IMG/VR virus record: IMGVR_UViG_3300042465_003132
Location: 1-29,063 of that record
Strand: one strand, 5' to 3'
Source of the DNA: a virus
Length of the DNA: 29,063 bases
The position numbers were made by a program, and so were the translations under genes. This document shows positions 27,561 to 29,063 of this stretch, piece after piece. The first letter of the stretch is position 1; every line of letters starts with the position of its first letter. The notes under the pieces are model-generated. The model was not told the origin of the DNA. It saw only the letters and a list, made by a program, of their open reading frames with translations, and made no database searches.

Positions 27561-28745
27561 TTATCCGTTTGTTGCAGATGACTCAATGCGGAATAGAGCC
27601 GCTTCACGAAGACGTGCAAAGCCTCCGAAGTAGTACCAACCGATTGTGCGGAAACGACGTAGTGCGTCAATCTCTGGACCAATAACGGTTGAGATATCTG
27701 CAGCTTGTGCTTCAGCCAATGCTTCACGACCTGCGATAATCGCACGGTAGTTGTTGGTAAATGTAACAGTTCCTGTTGCTGCAGCAGATGTAACATCTGC
27801 GTTAGTCTTAGCATAGGAGAATGTAGTTGTTGAACCTACAACTGTAATTGTATAAGTACCATTGAAGACTGAATCTACGCCTGATACTGTTACAACCTGA
27901 CCAACACCAAGACCGTGTGCAACTGCTGTTGTCAGCGTTGCAACGTTTGATGTAAGAGCCTTGTTAGTAACTGAAACGGTAGGAGTGATTCCACCGTTAG
28001 CACCTAGGTTTAGACCGTTTAGGACACGTGGTGTCTCAACGATGAAAGCACCTTCAATAACGCCTACTGCACCAGCAACAAACGGTGTACGCTCAACGTA
28101 CTTTGTTAGCTCCTGGAATCCACCTGTACCAGTTTCAGCGCGAAGATCGGCTGACTGACGTGGGTGTAGGTATGCAGCATATAGTTCACCCATACGAGGC
28201 AATGCCTTGTTTGTGCGTAATGATACAACAGCGTTGCGGATGTCTGCAACTGTCATTGTGTCTACTGGTAGAACTCCTGCTGATGAAGTTGGAGTAGTTC
28301 CTGTTGGACCGTTTGAGTAGATCACGTTAGTTCCTGCTGAGAGGACCTGACCTACAACGTTGTCAATAGAATCTGCTGCGTTGTATGCGATGATGTCAGC
28401 AAGTGCTGAGTCAACATCGTTAAATGAAGTTAGGTTTAACTTCTTTGTTGTTGTAACTGCTGAACCGTATTCGTTCAGTGTTACTGTAACCTGTGATGGG
28501 TTACCTAATGCAATGCTTGATACATCTGATGTTTCTGTCAATGTAGAAGTAGCTTGTGCCAAATCTGAGTAGATTGAGAAAACAACTGATGATCCTGGCA
28601 TTGCCTGTTGTACTGGCTTAACATCTGCAAGTGAGCGCATTACAGGAATAGAGCGAAGCGCCATTCTTACATACTGATCGTATGCTGCTTGCACAAGTGC
28701 GGTGATGTTACCAGTACTGGTAGGGGTACCTTGTGGTGTGGCCAT
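27561..28745 (-). CDS. Major capsid protein, N4-gp56-like, with Ig-like insert
   Basis: 394 residues, starting MATPQGTPTSTGNITALVQA. YDQYVRMALRSIPVMRSLAD, TSDVSSIALGNPSQVTVTLN, MGELYAAYLHPRQSADLRAE and the end ALRRFRTIGWYYFGGFARLR follow the HK97-like N4-gp56 type. Residues 257-330 are an Ig-like module (NKALTSNVATLTTAVAHGLG, SGVDSVFNGTYTIT, TFSYAKT) placed before the last capsid helix, so it likely stands out from the shell. The same module is in the tail protein at 17076-19283. AAAGG lies 8 bases before the ATG. Clear capsid, by position and by motif. Confidence 0.85.
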   Translation of the reverse strand: MATPQGTPTSTGNITALVQAAYDQYVRMALRSIPVMRSLADVKPVQQAMPGSSVVFSIYSDLAQATSTLTETSDVSSIALGNPSQVTVTLNEYGSAVTTTKKLNLTSFNDVDSALADIIAYNAADSIDNVVGQVLSAGTNVIYSNGPTGTTPTSSAGVLPVDTMTVADIRNAVVSLRTNKALPRMGELYAAYLHPRQSADLRAETGTGGFQELTKYVERTPFVAGAVGVIEGAFIVETPRVLNGLNLGANGGITPTVSVTNKALTSNVATLTTAVAHGLGVGQVVTVSGVDSVFNGTYTITVVGSTTTFSYAKTNADVTSAAATGTVTFTNNYRAIIAGREALAEAQAADISTVIGPEIDALRRFRTIGWYYFGGFARLREAALFRIESSATNG

Positions 28746-28774
28746 TTTGTTAGCCTTTCTTTTTTAGGATCGGA

Positions 28775-29063
28775 TTAGAGTCCAGACAATCTAATGACTT
28801 CATCCAGTTCTTCTTTGCTATTTGCATTCATTAGTTTTTGCATAATGTCTCCATTGTGCTCTGGTGAAACACCAGAGTCTGCGGAGTTTGTCATACGCTT
28901 ATATGCTGCAGCATCGTTTGGATTAACATTAGGTTGTGCCTGGGTTTGGCTTGTTTCAATACCGAATACATCGGCATAGTCTTCAAGCCATTTAGATACA
29001 GACTCTTCAGTTGGGTCTATATCCTGTGGGATAAATGAAGCAATTTTGCTGTTTACCCCGCGA
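28775..29063 (-). CDS. Scaffold-like protein, 5' end cut by window edge
   Basis: The last 96 residues of a gene that runs past the right edge, in frame 2 from the end base. Acidic and helical: DIDPTEESVSKWLEDYADVF, then ETSQTQAQPNVNPNDAAAYK, then HNGDIMQKLMNANSKEELDE and the end VIRLSGL. An acidic helical protein just before the capsid is the usual scaffold or head-assembly protein. About 30 bases separate it from the capsid start. Function by position only. Confidence 0.55.
   Translation of the reverse strand, partial: RGVNSKIASFIPQDIDPTEESVSKWLEDYADVFGIETSQTQAQPNVNPNDAAAYKRMTNSADSGVSPEHNGDIMQKLMNANSKEELDEVIRLSGL

Noticed and set aside
27482-27814. Leftward frame of 110 residues across the capsid end.
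   Set aside because: Shifted frame of the capsid gene, Leu/Gln-rich with no ribosome site.

Overview
The window reads as most of the genome of a tailed, apparently lytic phage of an actinobacterium. The host call rests on a WhiB-type regulator with all four cysteines, a proteasome-type threonine peptidase, a perfect match to the actinobacterial GlxR/CRP operator, and two gene starts placed exactly at the predicted transcription start (leaderless). Base composition is moderate and AT-leaning, which would fit a low-GC freshwater or marine actinobacterium; that last step is inference. There is no integrase, no tail sheath and no tape-measure gene, and the capsid looks N4-gp56-like, so a short-tailed (podovirus-like) virion is most likely.

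Layout. (1) 1-4066, leftward: portal (cut by the left edge), two Lys-rich small proteins, large terminase and a 54-residue basic protein upstream of it. (2) 4067-4858: the only large non-coding stretch, with a hairpin cluster, two TATATATAAG boxes, the GlxR/CRP-like site, 60-bp-spaced direct repeats and inverted repeats beside the rightward block. (3) 4859-8255, rightward: about 19 very small, mostly overlapping genes, many with zinc-ribbon cysteine pairs or one membrane helix, ending with a membrane-anchored transglycosylase and a strong terminator at 8275-8320. (4) 8318-15021, leftward: replication, recombination and regulation (FmdB-like zinc ribbon, PD-(D/E)XK proteins, sigma-like factor, DUF1599/Nmad1 protein, two-gene primase, RecA/DnaB-type ATPase, WhiB, RecB/Cas4-like exonuclease, proteasome-like peptidase). 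(5) 15022-15090: divergent promoter region around a perfect palindrome. (6) 15091-15736, rightward: zinc-ribbon protein and HNH endonuclease. (7) 15740-29063, leftward: virion and lysis genes from scaffold-like (cut by the right edge) and major capsid, through small basic proteins, collagen-like fibre, glycosyltransferase, adaptor, fibre-like proteins with three related copies, and a 735-residue tail protein, to lipoprotein, holin-like proteins and M15-type endolysin, closed by a leftward terminator at 15740-15775.

How it fits together. Nearly all genes in a block overlap by a few bases (TAATG, ATGA) or follow within about 20 bases, so translation looks coupled. Leftward transcription from the capsid side ends at 15740-15775, and a separate leftward unit starts at the leaderless peptidase gene. 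The rightward small-gene block and the leftward terminase unit diverge from 4067-4858. The cut portal at the left edge and the cut scaffold-like gene at the right edge are usual neighbours, so the two ends probably face each other on a circular map.

Most unusual points: one immunoglobulin-like module of about 75 residues present in both the major capsid and the big tail protein; symmetric leaderless promoters around a palindrome; a two-gene primase with overlapping frames; a transglycosylase start buried 146 bp inside another gene; and a glycosyltransferase next to a Thr-rich collagen-like fibre. All functions are read from motifs and gene order by eye; no database search was run.
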